Positions 35,312-44,270 are shown, counted from the first letter of the stretch. The stretch: DNA of 64,000 nucleotides from MRBY01 sp943371005 (GCA_943371005.1 CALRTB020000010.1:57040-121039); one strand, 5' to 3'. A program made the numbers and translations. Notes: generated by a model from the sequence alone, not told the origin.

Positions 35312-36877
35312 ATGCGTGTCCTCCTCATCTATCCGGTTTTTCCTCCCACCTTTTGGTCCTACGAAAAAATCCTTGAACTGGTCAACCGCAAGGTGCTGTT
35401 GCCTCCTTTGGGCTTGATTACCGTGGCGGCGATTTTACCCCAGGCGTGGGAGTTTAAACTGGTTGACCGCAATATTCGCGCTGTCACTGAGGCGGAATGG
35501 GAATGGGCCGATCTGGTCTTGATGTCGGCGATGATCGTCCAAAAAGATGACCTCCTTGACCAAATTAAGGAAGCGAAAAAACGGAATAAATTGGTGGCGG
35601 TTGGTGGCCCCTACCCGACGTCAGTACCCGAAGAAGTCCAGGATGTAGGAGCGGACTTTTTGATCCTCGATGAAGGAGAACTTACTCTGCCGATGTTTGT
35701 AGAAGCCGTTAACAACGGGGCCACTTCTGGAACTTTTCGCGCCACCGAAAAACCCGATGTCACCACTACGCCAGTACCCCGTTATGATCTGTTGGAATTG
35801 GATCAGTATGATTCGATGTCGGTGCAGTTCTCCCGGGGCTGTCCCTTCCAATGTGAATTTTGTGACATCATCGTGCTCTACGGGCGTAAACCCCGAACCA
35901 AAACCCCAGAGCAGCTTTTAAAGGAGTTGGATTGCCTCTACGAATTGGGTTGGCGGCGCAGCATTTTCATGGTGGATGATAATTTCATCGGCAACAAGCG
36001 GAACGTCAAACTCCTCCTCAAGGCCCTGAAGGAATGGCAACGGGAGCATCAATATCCCTTCCGCTTCAATACCGAAGCGTCGGTGGATCTTGCCGATGAT
36101 CTAGAGCTCATGGATCTGATGGTGGAATGTTTCTTTGATGCGGTTTTCCTCGGCATTGAAACCCCCGATGAAGAGAGTCTGCAACTGACGAAAAAATTTC
36201 AAAATACCCGCAGCTCCCTTGCTGAGTCCATTGACAAAATTATTCAAGCAGGCTTGCGGCCCATGGCGGGTTTTATTATCGGCTTTGATGGGGAGAAGAA
36301 AGGGGCAGGCGATCGCATTATCAAATTTGCGGAATTGACGGCGATCCCCACAACCACCTTTGCGATGCTCCAGGCCTTGCCGAATACGGCACTCTGGCAC
36401 CGCCTCGAAGCAGAAGGGCGACTCCGGGCGAAGAAAGACGGCAACATCAACCAAACGACCTTGATGAACTTTGTTCCCACCCGTCCCCTCGAAGACATTG
36501 CCAATGAGTATGTCCACGCCTTTTGGCAACTCTACGATCCGCACCTTTATTTAGACCGCATTTACCGCTGTTTCCTGAAACTAGGTGCGCCAAAATGTCA
36601 TCCCCCGGCCAAGCTGCCCAGTTTGGTTGATCTCAAGGCGTTGGCGATCGTTATTTGGCGGCAAGGCATCAAGCGGGATACCCGTTGGCGCTTTTGGCAC
36701 CATTTATTTGGCATTTTGCGCCACAATCCGGCAGTGTTTGAGCATTACCTCACCCTTTGCGCCCATAATGAGCATTTCTTGGAGTACCGTCAGATCGTTA
36801 AGGACAGCATTGAAACCCAGTTAGCGGAATTTTTGGAACAGGAAGAAACGCCGACTCCCACCCCCGTTACGGTGTAG
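35312..36877 (+). CDS. B12-binding radical SAM enzyme (DUF4070 type)
   Basis: Residues about 1-150 form a cobalamin-binding Rossmann domain (VLLIYPVFPPTFWSYEKIL, KLVAVGGPYPTSVPEEV). The radical SAM core follows, with cysteines at 177, 181 and 184 (CPFQCEFC), then VDDNFIGNKRN and LGIETPDEESL. A DUF4070-like C-terminal region completes 521 residues. The hopanoid 2-methylase HpnP belongs to this wider group, but cyanobacteria carry several paralogues. No hopanoid or other pathway gene is adjacent, so the substrate is not assigned. It probably performs a methylation or rearrangement. Confidence 0.88.
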   Translation: MRVLLIYPVFPPTFWSYEKILELVNRKVLLPPLGLITVAAILPQAWEFKLVDRNIRAVTEAEWEWADLVLMSAMIVQKDDLLDQIKEAKKRNKLVAVGGPYPTSVPEEVQDVGADFLILDEGELTLPMFVEAVNNGATSGTFRATEKPDVTTTPVPRYDLLELDQYDSMSVQFSRGCPFQCEFCDIIVLYGRKPRTKTPEQLLKELDCLYELGWRRSIFMVDDNFIGNKRNVKLLLKALKEWQREHQYPFRFNTEASVDLADDLELMDLMVECFFDAVFLGIETPDEESLQLTKKFQNTRSSLAESIDKIIQAGLRPMAGFIIGFDGEKKGAGDRIIKFAELTAIPTTTFAMLQALPNTALWHRLEAEGRLRAKKDGNINQTTLMNFVPTRPLEDIANEYVHAFWQLYDPHLYLDRIYRCFLKLGAPKCHPPAKLPSLVDLKALAIVIWRQGIKRDTRWRFWHHLFGILRHNPAVFEHYLTLCAHNEHFLEYRQIVKDSIETQLAEFLEQEETPTPTPVTV

Positions 36878-36903
36878 TCACAGTTAGGTAAGCTCCATAA
36901 AAA

Positions 36904-36940
36904 CAAAACTCCCCGATTTTTAATAATGGGGGAGCTTTTT
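36904..36940. terminator. Bidirectional terminator between the radical SAM gene and argD
   Basis: AAAACTCCCC (36905-36914) pairs, with one bulge, to GGGGAGCTTTT (36929-36939), followed by T residues. The minus strand also ends in T-rich sequence. Confidence 0.8.
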
Positions 36941-36965
36941 ATTGCTTTGTACAGAGTGAGGAAAT

Positions 36966-38222
36966 TTAGAGGGCCATGGCAGCGAGGGTCTGGTCTAAAA
37001 GGGCGATCGCCTCATCAATTTCTGCGGCGGAGACAATCAGAGGTGGCACAAACCGGAGCACCTTCGGGCCAGCGGGGGCTAACAGTAAACCTTTTTCCAT
37101 GGCCGCTTTGACCACTTCAATGGAAGTGAGTTCGAGGTCTGCTTTAATTTCCATGCCACTGATCAAACCCCAACCCCGGACATCACTGAAGTAGGGATAT
37201 TTTTCGGCCAGGGTCTTTAAACCCGCCCGGAGCTGTTCCCCACGGGCGTTGACATTTTCTAGTAAGTTTTCCTGTTCGAGGGTTTCAACCACCGCTAGGG
37301 CAGCCGCACAGGAGAAGGGGTTGCCACCAAAGGTACTGGCATGTTCCCCAGGGTTAAAGACAGCACAGGAATCCTTGCACATCATGGCCCCAATGGGGAT
37401 CCCTCCCGCTAAACCTTTCGCACTGGTGAAAATATCTGGTTCAATGCCGAGGTTTTCGTAGCCCCAGTATTTACCGGTTCTCCCAACGCCAACTTGCACT
37501 TCATCGAGGACGAGGAGAATCCCATTTTCGTCACAAATGCGCCGCACTGCTTTGAAATATTCCACCTCACCGGGCCGGACGCCTCCTTCCCCCTGGAGAG
37601 CTTCAAGCATAATGGCGGCGACGCGGCGGTTGCCTTCATCGATGTCGGTGATTGCTTCTTCGAGGGCGCGAATGTCGTTGTAGGGCACATAGGCAAACCC
37701 ATCAGGAAGCGGGTCGAAATGCTTTTGGTATTTGGGTTGTCCGGTGGCGGTAATGGTGGCGAGGGTACGTCCGTGGAAGCTTGATTTCGCCGAGAGGATC
37801 ACGGGTTGTTCGAGGAAATCTGAGACGGTATGGGCATATTTGCGGACTAATTTAATCGCCGCTTCGTTGGCTTCGGCTCCGGAGTTACAGAAAAAGACTT
37901 TATCGGCGCAGGAGTGTTCGACAATCCATTGGGCTAAAGCGCCTTGTTCTGGAATGTAGTAGAGGTTAGAAATGTGGTGCAGTTTTTGGATTTGCGCGCT
38001 GACGGCTTGGATCAGGGCGGGGTGGGCATGGCCGAGGGTGCAGGTGGCAATGCCCGCGACAAAATCTAGGTAACTTTTCCCTTCTGTATCCCACAGACGA
38101 CATCCTTCCCCCTTGGCGATCGCCACCGGAAAGCGCCCATAGGTATGCATCACATACTGGTCGAACTGGTCTGGGTTAAAGCTTTGGGTTGGGGAATGGT
38201 TTAGTAGCGTTTGGGGACTCAC
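36966..38222 (-). CDS. argD: Acetylornithine aminotransferase
   Basis: ArgD is a PLP enzyme of arginine synthesis that interconverts N-acetylglutamate semialdehyde and N-acetylornithine. The 418-residue class III aminotransferase shows FCNSGAEANEAAIKLVRKYA, SFHGRTLATITATGQ, LVLDEVQVGVGRTGKYWGYE and the PLP lysine in FTSAKGLAGGIPIGA. The start is GTG at 38222 with GAGGAG about 8 bases upstream. Related gamma-aminobutyrate or ornithine transaminases are less likely, given the close ArgD motifs. Confidence 0.93.
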   Translation of the reverse strand: MSPQTLLNHSPTQSFNPDQFDQYVMHTYGRFPVAIAKGEGCRLWDTEGKSYLDFVAGIATCTLGHAHPALIQAVSAQIQKLHHISNLYYIPEQGALAQWIVEHSCADKVFFCNSGAEANEAAIKLVRKYAHTVSDFLEQPVILSAKSSFHGRTLATITATGQPKYQKHFDPLPDGFAYVPYNDIRALEEAITDIDEGNRRVAAIMLEALQGEGGVRPGEVEYFKAVRRICDENGILLVLDEVQVGVGRTGKYWGYENLGIEPDIFTSAKGLAGGIPIGAMMCKDSCAVFNPGEHASTFGGNPFSCAAALAVVETLEQENLLENVNARGEQLRAGLKTLAEKYPYFSDVRGWGLISGMEIKADLELTSIEVVKAAMEKGLLLAPAGPKVLRFVPPLIVSAAEIDEAIALLDQTLAAMAL

Positions 38223-38407
38223 GGGTTACTCCTCTGCGATGGCGAGACTCAAAGTTAAATTTCAGTTTAGCCAATGGGTAATCTTTTTTGCTAAATACAA
38301 GGGGGGAATGAGCTAAAGAAATTCTGTGTTTTTTTAGCTTCCTACAGGTCGGCTGAAATTGTCTGCAACTTTCCCTACAAACATCAGACTTAGCTTGAGG
38401 TTCATCG

Positions 38408-39469
38408 GTGTACAGCATTGAGCAAAAATATAGACGCCTCAGGGGGCAGCTGCAATTGGGTTTGCTGATGCTTGTGGCGCTGTTTCTGCTGGGGACAAGT
38501 TGGTTTATTGTCGTGGAGCAGTGGTCGTGGGTGGATGCGGCCTACATGACGATGATCACCTTAGCCACGGTGGGCTTTGGGGAAATTCATCCCCTGGGCG
38601 ATCGCTCCCGCATCTTTACGATTATTCTGATTTTTTTGGGTTTAATTGCGGTTGGTTATATCGTTAACCGTTTTATCGAAGCAATGATTAGCGGCTATTT
38701 CCAGGAGATAAAGAAATTGAAACAGTACCAGCAGCAAATCAGTGGTCTCAATAACCATTACATCGTCTGTGGCCTCGGTCGCACAGGGCAGCAGGTGGCC
38801 CGGGAATTTGTCGCCGAGGGGATTCCCTTTGTGGTTGTCGATCTCGAACCAGAAATTATTGAAGCCGCCCGCGACCAAGGTTATATCTGCATTCAAGGGG
38901 ATGCCACCCTCGATCAATATCTCCATGAAGCGAAAATTGACCGGGCAACTTGCTTGGTGGCAGCCCTCAGTTCCGACGCAGAAAATCTCTACACAGTACT
39001 TTCGGCGAAAACATTGAACCCAAAAATTCGGGCGATCGCCAGGGCCAGCACCGAAGAAGCCGTCCAAAAACTACGCCGCGCCGGGGCCGATGCCGTTGTG
39101 TCTCCCTACATTACCGGGGGGCGTCGCCTTGCCGCTGCGGCCCTCAGACCCCAGGTCATGGATTTTGTTGATGGCATTCTCACCGGAACAGAGCGGTCTT
39201 ACTACCTCGAAGAAATCCGTGTCGATAGCAATTGCGGCGATTACATTGGCAAAAGCCTCAGCGAAGCCCGACTCAGAGTACAGTCCGGTGCCCTCGTCCT
39301 CGCCATTCGTCGTCAAGATGGCAGTCTCATTCCTGGGCCCACGGGTGATACCCTGCTGTTATCGGGGGACTTTTTAATTTGCATGGGCACCGCAGAACAA
39401 CTGCGCAAGCTAAACAGTATCTTGATCCCTGTACAAACCGATGGGCCCCTGCGTCCGCCCCAACGCTAG
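38408..39469 (+). CDS. Two-span potassium channel with RCK (TrkA-N/TrkA-C) domains
   Basis: The 353-residue protein has two membrane spans (LGLLMLVALFLLGTSWFIV and IFTIILIFLGLIAVGYIVNRF) around a pore loop, ATVGFGEIHP. An NAD-binding RCK domain follows (YIVCGLGRTGQQVAREF, DATLDQYLHEAKI), then a TrkA-C domain near the end. This is a ligand-gated potassium channel layout. The filter reads TVGFGE rather than TVGYGD, a known variant. The start is GTG with GAGG about 10 bases upstream. It is divergent from argD. Confidence 0.9.
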   Translation: MYSIEQKYRRLRGQLQLGLLMLVALFLLGTSWFIVVEQWSWVDAAYMTMITLATVGFGEIHPLGDRSRIFTIILIFLGLIAVGYIVNRFIEAMISGYFQEIKKLKQYQQQISGLNNHYIVCGLGRTGQQVAREFVAEGIPFVVVDLEPEIIEAARDQGYICIQGDATLDQYLHEAKIDRATCLVAALSSDAENLYTVLSAKTLNPKIRAIARASTEEAVQKLRRAGADAVVSPYITGGRRLAAAALRPQVMDFVDGILTGTERSYYLEEIRVDSNCGDYIGKSLSEARLRVQSGALVLAIRRQDGSLIPGPTGDTLLLSGDFLICMGTAEQLRKLNSILIPVQTDGPLRPPQR

Positions 39470-39516
39470 GTCAGTGTTTCCTGAAACAATGCTCCCATCA
39501 AGGCCAGGCGACAAAA

Positions 39517-39555
39517 AATATTGATACAAACTTTTGTTAATATTGATACCAACTT
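39517..39555 (+). repeat. Tandem direct repeat in the rpe promoter region
   Basis: AATATTGATACAAACTT (39517-39533) recurs as AATATTGATACCAACTT (39539-39555): 17 bases with one mismatch, exactly 22 bp apart. The spacing is two helical turns, as expected for two molecules of a regulator on one DNA face. It lies 36 bp before the rpe ATG. Confidence 0.7.
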
Positions 39556-39590
39556 AGAATTCTTGAGATAATAAGAGGAATCCACCCACC

Positions 39591-40280
39591 ATGACTGACA
39601 AGAAAATTGTAGTTTCCCCGTCCATTCTTTCAGCGGACTTTAGCCGCCTCGGTGAAGAAATTAAAGCAGTCGATGAGGCTGGCGCTGATTGGATTCACGT
39701 CGATGTCATGGATGGTCGTTTTGTCCCGAATATCACCATTGGACCGTTAATTGTTGAGGCCATTCGTCCCTACACCAAAAAGCCTTTGGATGTGCATTTG
39801 ATGATCGTTGAGCCAGAAAAATACGTGGCAAATTTTGCCAAAGCTGGTGCTGACATTATCTCTGTCCATGCAGAACACAATGCGTCTCCCCACCTCCACC
39901 GCACCCTCTGCCAGATTCGCGAGCTGGGTAAAAAATCCGGGGTTGTGCTGAATCCTTCTACGCCCCTCGACATCATTGAGCACGTCCTTGATGTCTGTGA
40001 CCTGATTTTGATCATGAGTGTGAACCCTGGATTCGGCGGCCAAAGCTTTATTCCTTCAATGGTTAGCAAGATCGAAAAATTGCGGGCAATGTGTGATGAG
40101 CGCGGTCTCAATCCTTGGATTGAAGTCGATGGTGGCATCAAGCCTGACAACGCGTGGCAAGTCATTGATGCGGGAGCCAATGCGATTGTTGCGGGTTCTG
40201 CGGTTTTCAAGGCACCTAGTTATGCTGAGGCGATCGAAGGGATTCGTAACAGCAAAAAATCAGAAGCAGTTGCGGCCTAG
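39591..40280 (+). CDS. rpe: Ribulose-phosphate 3-epimerase
   Basis: Rpe interconverts ribulose and xylulose 5-phosphate in the Calvin cycle and pentose phosphate pathway. The 229-residue TIM barrel has the expected motifs: SILSADFSRLGEE, the metal/catalytic segment WIHVDVMDGRFVPNITIG, DVHLMIVEP, LIMSVNPGFGGQSF and EVDGGIKPDN. GAGGAA lies about 10 bases before the ATG. A direct-repeat pair upstream suggests regulation, and a terminator lies downstream, so it is probably monocistronic. Confidence 0.97.
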   Translation: MTDKKIVVSPSILSADFSRLGEEIKAVDEAGADWIHVDVMDGRFVPNITIGPLIVEAIRPYTKKPLDVHLMIVEPEKYVANFAKAGADIISVHAEHNASPHLHRTLCQIRELGKKSGVVLNPSTPLDIIEHVLDVCDLILIMSVNPGFGGQSFIPSMVSKIEKLRAMCDERGLNPWIEVDGGIKPDNAWQVIDAGANAIVAGSAVFKAPSYAEAIEGIRNSKKSEAVAA

Positions 40281-40288
40281 GATATTTT

Positions 40289-40315
40289 CCTAAATCTCCC
40301 TTCAAAGGGGGACTT
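40289..40315. repeat. Second copy of the CCTAAATCTCCCT palindromic repeat
   Basis: CCTAAATCTCCCTTCAAAGG (40289-40308) followed by GGGACTT closely matches the minus-strand reading of 26752-26787. The adjacent ACTTCAGACTGAAGT (40312-40326) is a further perfect palindrome. The copy sits between the rpe stop codon and its terminator. Confidence 0.6.
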
Positions 40316-40348
40316 CAGACTGAAGTTGCAAGTCATTGCATCATAAAC

Positions 40349-40385
40349 AAATAGGGAAAGACGAGATTGTTTTTCCCTATTTTTG
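40349..40385 (+). terminator. Rho-independent terminator of rpe
   Basis: AATAGGGAAA (40350-40359) pairs perfectly with TTTCCCTATT (40372-40381) and continues into T residues. Confidence 0.85.
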
Positions 40386-40440
40386 TGACGAGGGAAGTCT
40401 GGTGGCATAATCGAAGTGATCCCCTGAGATAAGTGATGCT

Positions 40441-41853
40441 GTGAAAGAGTCGGATTTGCGTCAGTTGGCGGAACAGGGAAATCCCCAGGCGATCGCCCAA
40501 GTGTTAAGGCGAGCATTTCAACCCCACCAGATCCGTGTGATGCTCAAGCGGGTGGCTGATAAGCATCTCAAAATTCAACTCGAAGGCTTTACGACTCCCG
40601 ACCAGGCGATCGCCAAACAAATCCTCGCCCCTTGGCAAAACATTTGGGAACGCACAATCACGGAAACCTTTACCGTTGAAGGCCTTCGTTTTGGGGAAGT
40701 CACCCCCGACTGGGAATGGACAATCGTTGCAGGTTTACTCTCCCCAGCCGAACGGGAACCCTCCCCGGAAGCACTCAGCACCCAAGAACCGCCCCAAAAG
40801 ACTGCCCTCAAAAACGATGCCCTCACCCTGAAGCTCCGGCAACTACTAGCTGCCTACCTGTGGAGTATCAAAGTTACGCCCTCCGCTGGGGCCTTGGTGA
40901 TCAAGTTAACGGTGATTGACCAGCGCGATCGCCAAGACTATTGCCAGATTATCCAGGAGGCTTTACAACATTTCTCCCTGGATGACGTCGAAAAAGTTTA
41001 CCTCAATGTCTACCATCGCCAGCAACGGCAATATCTCCTCAAAACCTGTTTTCCCCTCCACGGGGCCCTGCCGTCTCAAATCTCTTATCAGCGCCCTCGG
41101 TCACGGCCACTGCCTCCGGATACGCCCCAGGCACTCCTCATTGGTGGCGGCTTGGGCCTAATTCTCTTTTTGCTGCCCCCCAGTCGCTTTATTCTGGATA
41201 CCTTTCTCACCCTTGTCCACGAAATTGGCCATGCGATCGCCTATTGGCTGTTTGGCTATCCCGCTGTGCCGAGTTTTGACTTTATCTTTGGTGGCGGGAT
41301 TACCCTCGCCCTCGGCCGCGCCAGCATTATTTTGTGGCTGCTCTATGGGGCGATCGCCTATCTCGCTTGGCAATACCGTCGCAATCGCGGCACCCTGATT
41401 ACCTTGGCCGGTCTGACTCTCCTGCAAATCCTCTTGATCCTGACGGGTTGGGATCAAATCGCGATTATCGCCATGGGCCATCTCTTAGAAATTGCCGCCG
41501 TTTTTATTTGCCTATACTTTGCCCTTGGTAAATATTTTTGCCATGTTTCTGGTGAACAAACCCTCTATGCCCTGTTGGCAAGTTTTAGTTTCCTAGAAAA
41601 TGGTGCCTTCTTCGGGCAGCTCATGACCAGCGAAACGTTCCGCATCGCCTACCGGGTCGGGAAAGGAGGCCTCCTGGATCATGATCTGGTGCGCTTGACC
41701 CAAGATTTTTTCTCCATGTCCTTGTCAACCCTAGCGGGATGTTTCCTGCTGTTGACCCTCCTCGCGCCTGTACTAGCCTTTGGAGCCTTTCATTGGGAAT
41801 CCCTCTGGGTGCCTCGATTTTATCGACTGTGCCAACCGAGTCCTAAATCCTAA
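40441..41853 (+). CDS. Membrane protein with HEIGH zinc-metalloprotease motif
   Basis: The 470-residue protein has a soluble N-terminal half of about 230 residues, with two similar-looking alpha/beta segments (IRVMLKRVADKHLKIQLEG and IKVTPSAGALVIKLTVID), and a C-terminal half of about seven spans. At residues 260-264, inside a hydrophobic stretch (LTLVHEIGHAIAYWLFG), is HEIGH, the HExxH zinc motif of membrane metalloproteases such as M50 site-2 proteases. A possible further ligand region is MGHLLEIAAVF. I do not recognise the family and a third ligand is not certain. The start is GTG at 40441. Confidence 0.8.
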   Translation: MKESDLRQLAEQGNPQAIAQVLRRAFQPHQIRVMLKRVADKHLKIQLEGFTTPDQAIAKQILAPWQNIWERTITETFTVEGLRFGEVTPDWEWTIVAGLLSPAEREPSPEALSTQEPPQKTALKNDALTLKLRQLLAAYLWSIKVTPSAGALVIKLTVIDQRDRQDYCQIIQEALQHFSLDDVEKVYLNVYHRQQRQYLLKTCFPLHGALPSQISYQRPRSRPLPPDTPQALLIGGGLGLILFLLPPSRFILDTFLTLVHEIGHAIAYWLFGYPAVPSFDFIFGGGITLALGRASIILWLLYGAIAYLAWQYRRNRGTLITLAGLTLLQILLILTGWDQIAIIAMGHLLEIAAVFICLYFALGKYFCHVSGEQTLYALLASFSFLENGAFFGQLMTSETFRIAYRVGKGGLLDHDLVRLTQDFFSMSLSTLAGCFLLLTLLAPVLAFGAFHWESLWVPRFYRLCQPSPKS

Positions 41854-41863
41854 AAATCGCCAC

Positions 41864-41891
41864 AAAAAAACCTATCCCAGGGGAATAGGTT
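41864..41891 (-). terminator. Terminator of psbU on the minus strand
   Basis: On minus, AACCTATTCCC pairs with GGGATAGGTT (one bulge) and is followed by seven T residues (plus A run 41864-41870). It lies about 70 bp after the psbU stop and close to the end of the convergent membrane-protease gene. Confidence 0.85.
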
Positions 41892-41961
41892 ACTTGCAAT
41901 TTAAAGTTTAGGTTTGACTCACAAAAATCTTCCTTAACGGGGAAAGATTTTGTTTGTATCC

Positions 41962-42378
41962 TTAATAGTCACCGGTGTTTAGACGTTGGTCACCATCAAT
42001 AAACACATCAGCAGGGGGCGTGACAGTGAAACGCTCCAAATTTTCCTCTAATCGTGCCAGTTGCTTCTCGCTGAGTTCGGGAATATTTAATACATCTTCA
42101 ACGTTGTCATAGGGGGCATTTTCGATGATGAGCTTAGCCAATGTGGGATAAAACCCACGGAGCTCGCGGAAGAGACGGACGCTGGCGTTGTTTAGGTCAA
42201 TTTTCTTCCCATATTCTGACTCAAGCACCTTGTCAGCGGGATTGACACGCTCACCGAGCACGGCTGCAGAAACAAAGCCATTGCTTAAATCGAGGGCTTG
42301 GGCTTGGGGTTGAACGCTAAAGAACGCGCAACCGAACATGAGGACGAGCCCCATTAATGCACTCACAACTCTACTCAT
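41962..42378 (-). CDS. psbU: Photosystem II 12 kDa extrinsic protein PsbU
   Basis: PsbU sits on the lumenal side of photosystem II and stabilises the oxygen-evolving cluster together with PsbO and PsbV. The 138-residue precursor has a signal peptide (about 1-29, ending in QAQA) and a mature part with the helix-hairpin-helix-like fold: KIDLNNASVRLFRELRGFYPTLAKLIIENAPYDNVEDVLNIP. The ATG at 42378 follows AGGAGGA by about 10 bases. Its own terminator makes it monocistronic. Confidence 0.96.
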   Translation of the reverse strand: MSRVVSALMGLVLMFGCAFFSVQPQAQALDLSNGFVSAAVLGERVNPADKVLESEYGKKIDLNNASVRLFRELRGFYPTLAKLIIENAPYDNVEDVLNIPELSEKQLARLEENLERFTVTPPADVFIDGDQRLNTGDY

Positions 42379-42687
42379 TATGATTGATTCCTCCTAGGCT
42401 TTTCCCAGCTTTTGTTTGATGATTCTTAGATTTATGTAAAATACCAAGCTTCAGGCGGCCTGAAACTACTAACGTAAAAAATTCTGGCTTATTATTTCAT
42501 TTTTCCGGCTTGGTTGTCACCCTTGGCTTTTTTGATTCTGAAGAATGGCAACAAAAGTTAATAAATATTGCGCTGTGTGACGGCAGCTTATCATTTTCTA
42601 GTGGCGATCGCCCTCCTTGGCATCTTCCCAGGTAGATGGGCCATAATGATCCTTTGGTAGTTTATTTAACATTAGGAGTTTTAGTTT
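42379..42687. promoter_or_regulatory. Divergent promoter region of psbU and the peroxiredoxin gene
   Basis: This 309-bp spacer has a short perfect hairpin, TTCAGG/CCTGAA (42450-42464), on the psbU side. There is one HIP1 site near 42604, and a good Shine-Dalgarno (TAGGAG, about 42670) is before the peroxiredoxin ATG. No small gene is evident. Confidence 0.4.
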
Positions 42688-43323
42688 ATGTCTCTCCGGT
42701 TAGGCGATGTGGCCCCCAACTTCACCCAAGATTCCACCATTGGGGAAATTGATTTTTATGATTGGGCCGGCGACAGTTGGGTTGTTTTGTTTTCCCACCC
42801 CGCTGATTTTACCCCCGTGTGCACCACCGAATTAGGCGAAGTAGCCCGGTTAAAGGGAGAGTTTGAAAAGCGCAATGCGAAGGTAATTGCCCTCAGCGTT
42901 GATGATACGGCATCCCACAACAACTGGGTCGGTGATATCGATGAAACCCAGGGATGTGCTGTCAATTACCCAATTTTGTCCGACGCGGATCAGAAGGTTG
43001 CCACCCTTTACAATATGATCCACCCCAACGCCAATCCGAAAGTGACGGTGCGGACTGTTTTTGTGATTGATCCTGAACGGAAGGTGCGTTTAACCATCAC
43101 CTATCCCCCCAGCACTGGCCGAAACTTCCAAGAGATTTTGCGGGTTTTAGATTCGCTGCAACTCACGGATGACTACAGCGTGGCGACTCCCGTCAACTGG
43201 CAAGACGGGGAGGATGTGGTCGTTTCTCCAGCAATTTCCACTGAGGATGCAAAGGTTAAGTTTCCCAAAGGCGTCAAAGAAATCAAGCCGTATCTGCGCA
43301 TGACCCCCCAACCGAACAAGTAG
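42688..43323 (+). CDS. 1-Cys peroxiredoxin (Prx6 type)
   Basis: The 211-residue thiol peroxidase reduces hydrogen peroxide and alkyl hydroperoxides. The peroxidatic cysteine is Cys 45 in HPADFTPVCTTELGEVARL. The later GCAVNYPILSD cysteine does not lie in the resolving position of 2-Cys enzymes. The long C-terminal domain (TVRTVFVIDPERKVRLTITYPPSTGRNFQEILR) defines the Prx6/1-Cys group. The gene is alone between psbU and lpxC, with a TAGGAG before its start. A hairpin at 43338-43376 follows but has no T tail. Confidence 0.94.
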   Translation: MSLRLGDVAPNFTQDSTIGEIDFYDWAGDSWVVLFSHPADFTPVCTTELGEVARLKGEFEKRNAKVIALSVDDTASHNNWVGDIDETQGCAVNYPILSDADQKVATLYNMIHPNANPKVTVRTVFVIDPERKVRLTITYPPSTGRNFQEILRVLDSLQLTDDYSVATPVNWQDGEDVVVSPAISTEDAKVKFPKGVKEIKPYLRMTPQPNK

Positions 43324-43442
43324 AGTTTCGGCTCCTAGGGGTTGGCAATCTCTGAAAAAAGGCGATCGCCAGCCCCAAAAACTAGCAATACAGTTCACAT
43401 TGTTTGCGTCATCCTTTACCAAGTAGCAGCTTGATTAGAATT

Positions 43443-44270
43443 TTAGAAAAGAGTTGCCTGTAAGGTTTTGGCGAGTTGGGTATGGAGTTTATGGCTCGCT
43501 TTGTAGGCCAGGTAATGGGCCGTGGGAATCGTACCAAGTAAACTTAAATCACCGATTAAATCAAGTAATTTATGGCGAGCAGGCTCGTTCTCAAACCGGA
43601 GTGGCGGATTGAGCCATTTTTCTTGGTCGCAAACGAGGGCATTATCTAAACTCCCTCCCTGAATCAATCCGGCTTTTTTCAGTTGCTCAATTTGGTCAGC
43701 AAAGCCAAAAGTTCGGGCCGGGGCGATCGCCTGGGCAAAGGGTTCCGCTGCGGGGCTCCAACTGTGCCACTGGTTACCAATGGGCTTGTAAGCGAAATCG
43801 ATGCCATAGGTAAACCGCAATTCCGACGCGGGCAAGGCCGCCACAAAGGCATCATCTTCCCGGAGCCAGACGGGTTCTGTGACCACAGGGGTGGCGTTCA
43901 CTTCATCTGTGAGGGTCTGGGTACCGGCCTTGGCGATCGCCTCTACCCACTGCGCCGCCGAGCCATCCAGCAGGGGTAACTCTGGCCCATCAATTTCGAT
44001 GCGCACAACATCGATCCCCAGACCTACTAATGCCGCTAACAAATGCTCTGTAGTTCTGACTTTGGCCTCGCCCACCGCCAATTCCGTAGACAAGAGGGTT
44101 TGATCAACGGCCTCAATATGTGCCGGGATCTGGGGTTCCCCGGGTAAATCTGTGCGCACAAAATAACGGCCCTGGTGGCGATCGCCAGGCATCAGCTTTA
44201 GGGTGACCCGTTGCCCCGAATGGAGACCGACCCCAGAACATTCAACGGTTGTTTTTAACGTTTTAACCAT
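43443..44270 (-). CDS. lpxC: UDP-3-O-acyl-N-acetylglucosamine deacetylase
   Basis: LpxC performs the committed step of lipid A synthesis. The 275-residue protein has the zinc-site and family motifs: TVECSGVGLHSGQRVTLKL, TTEHLLAALVGLGID, ELPLLDGSAAQWVEAI and the His/Asp segment PARHKLLDLIGDLSLLG. ATG at 44270 is preferred to the GTG one codon upstream. It follows the Omp85 gene by 45 bp on the same strand. That pairing links outer-membrane lipid and protein assembly and is common in cyanobacteria. fabZ and lpxA do not follow here. Confidence 0.95.
   Translation of the reverse strand: MVKTLKTTVECSGVGLHSGQRVTLKLMPGDRHQGRYFVRTDLPGEPQIPAHIEAVDQTLLSTELAVGEAKVRTTEHLLAALVGLGIDVVRIEIDGPELPLLDGSAAQWVEAIAKAGTQTLTDEVNATPVVTEPVWLREDDAFVAALPASELRFTYGIDFAYKPIGNQWHSWSPAAEPFAQAIAPARTFGFADQIEQLKKAGLIQGGSLDNALVCDQEKWLNPPLRFENEPARHKLLDLIGDLSLLGTIPTAHYLAYKASHKLHTQLAKTLQATLF

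Noticed and set aside
43338..43376. GC-rich hairpin after the peroxiredoxin gene as a terminator
   Set aside because: The stem is good but neither strand has a T run after it, so I do not call a rho-independent terminator.
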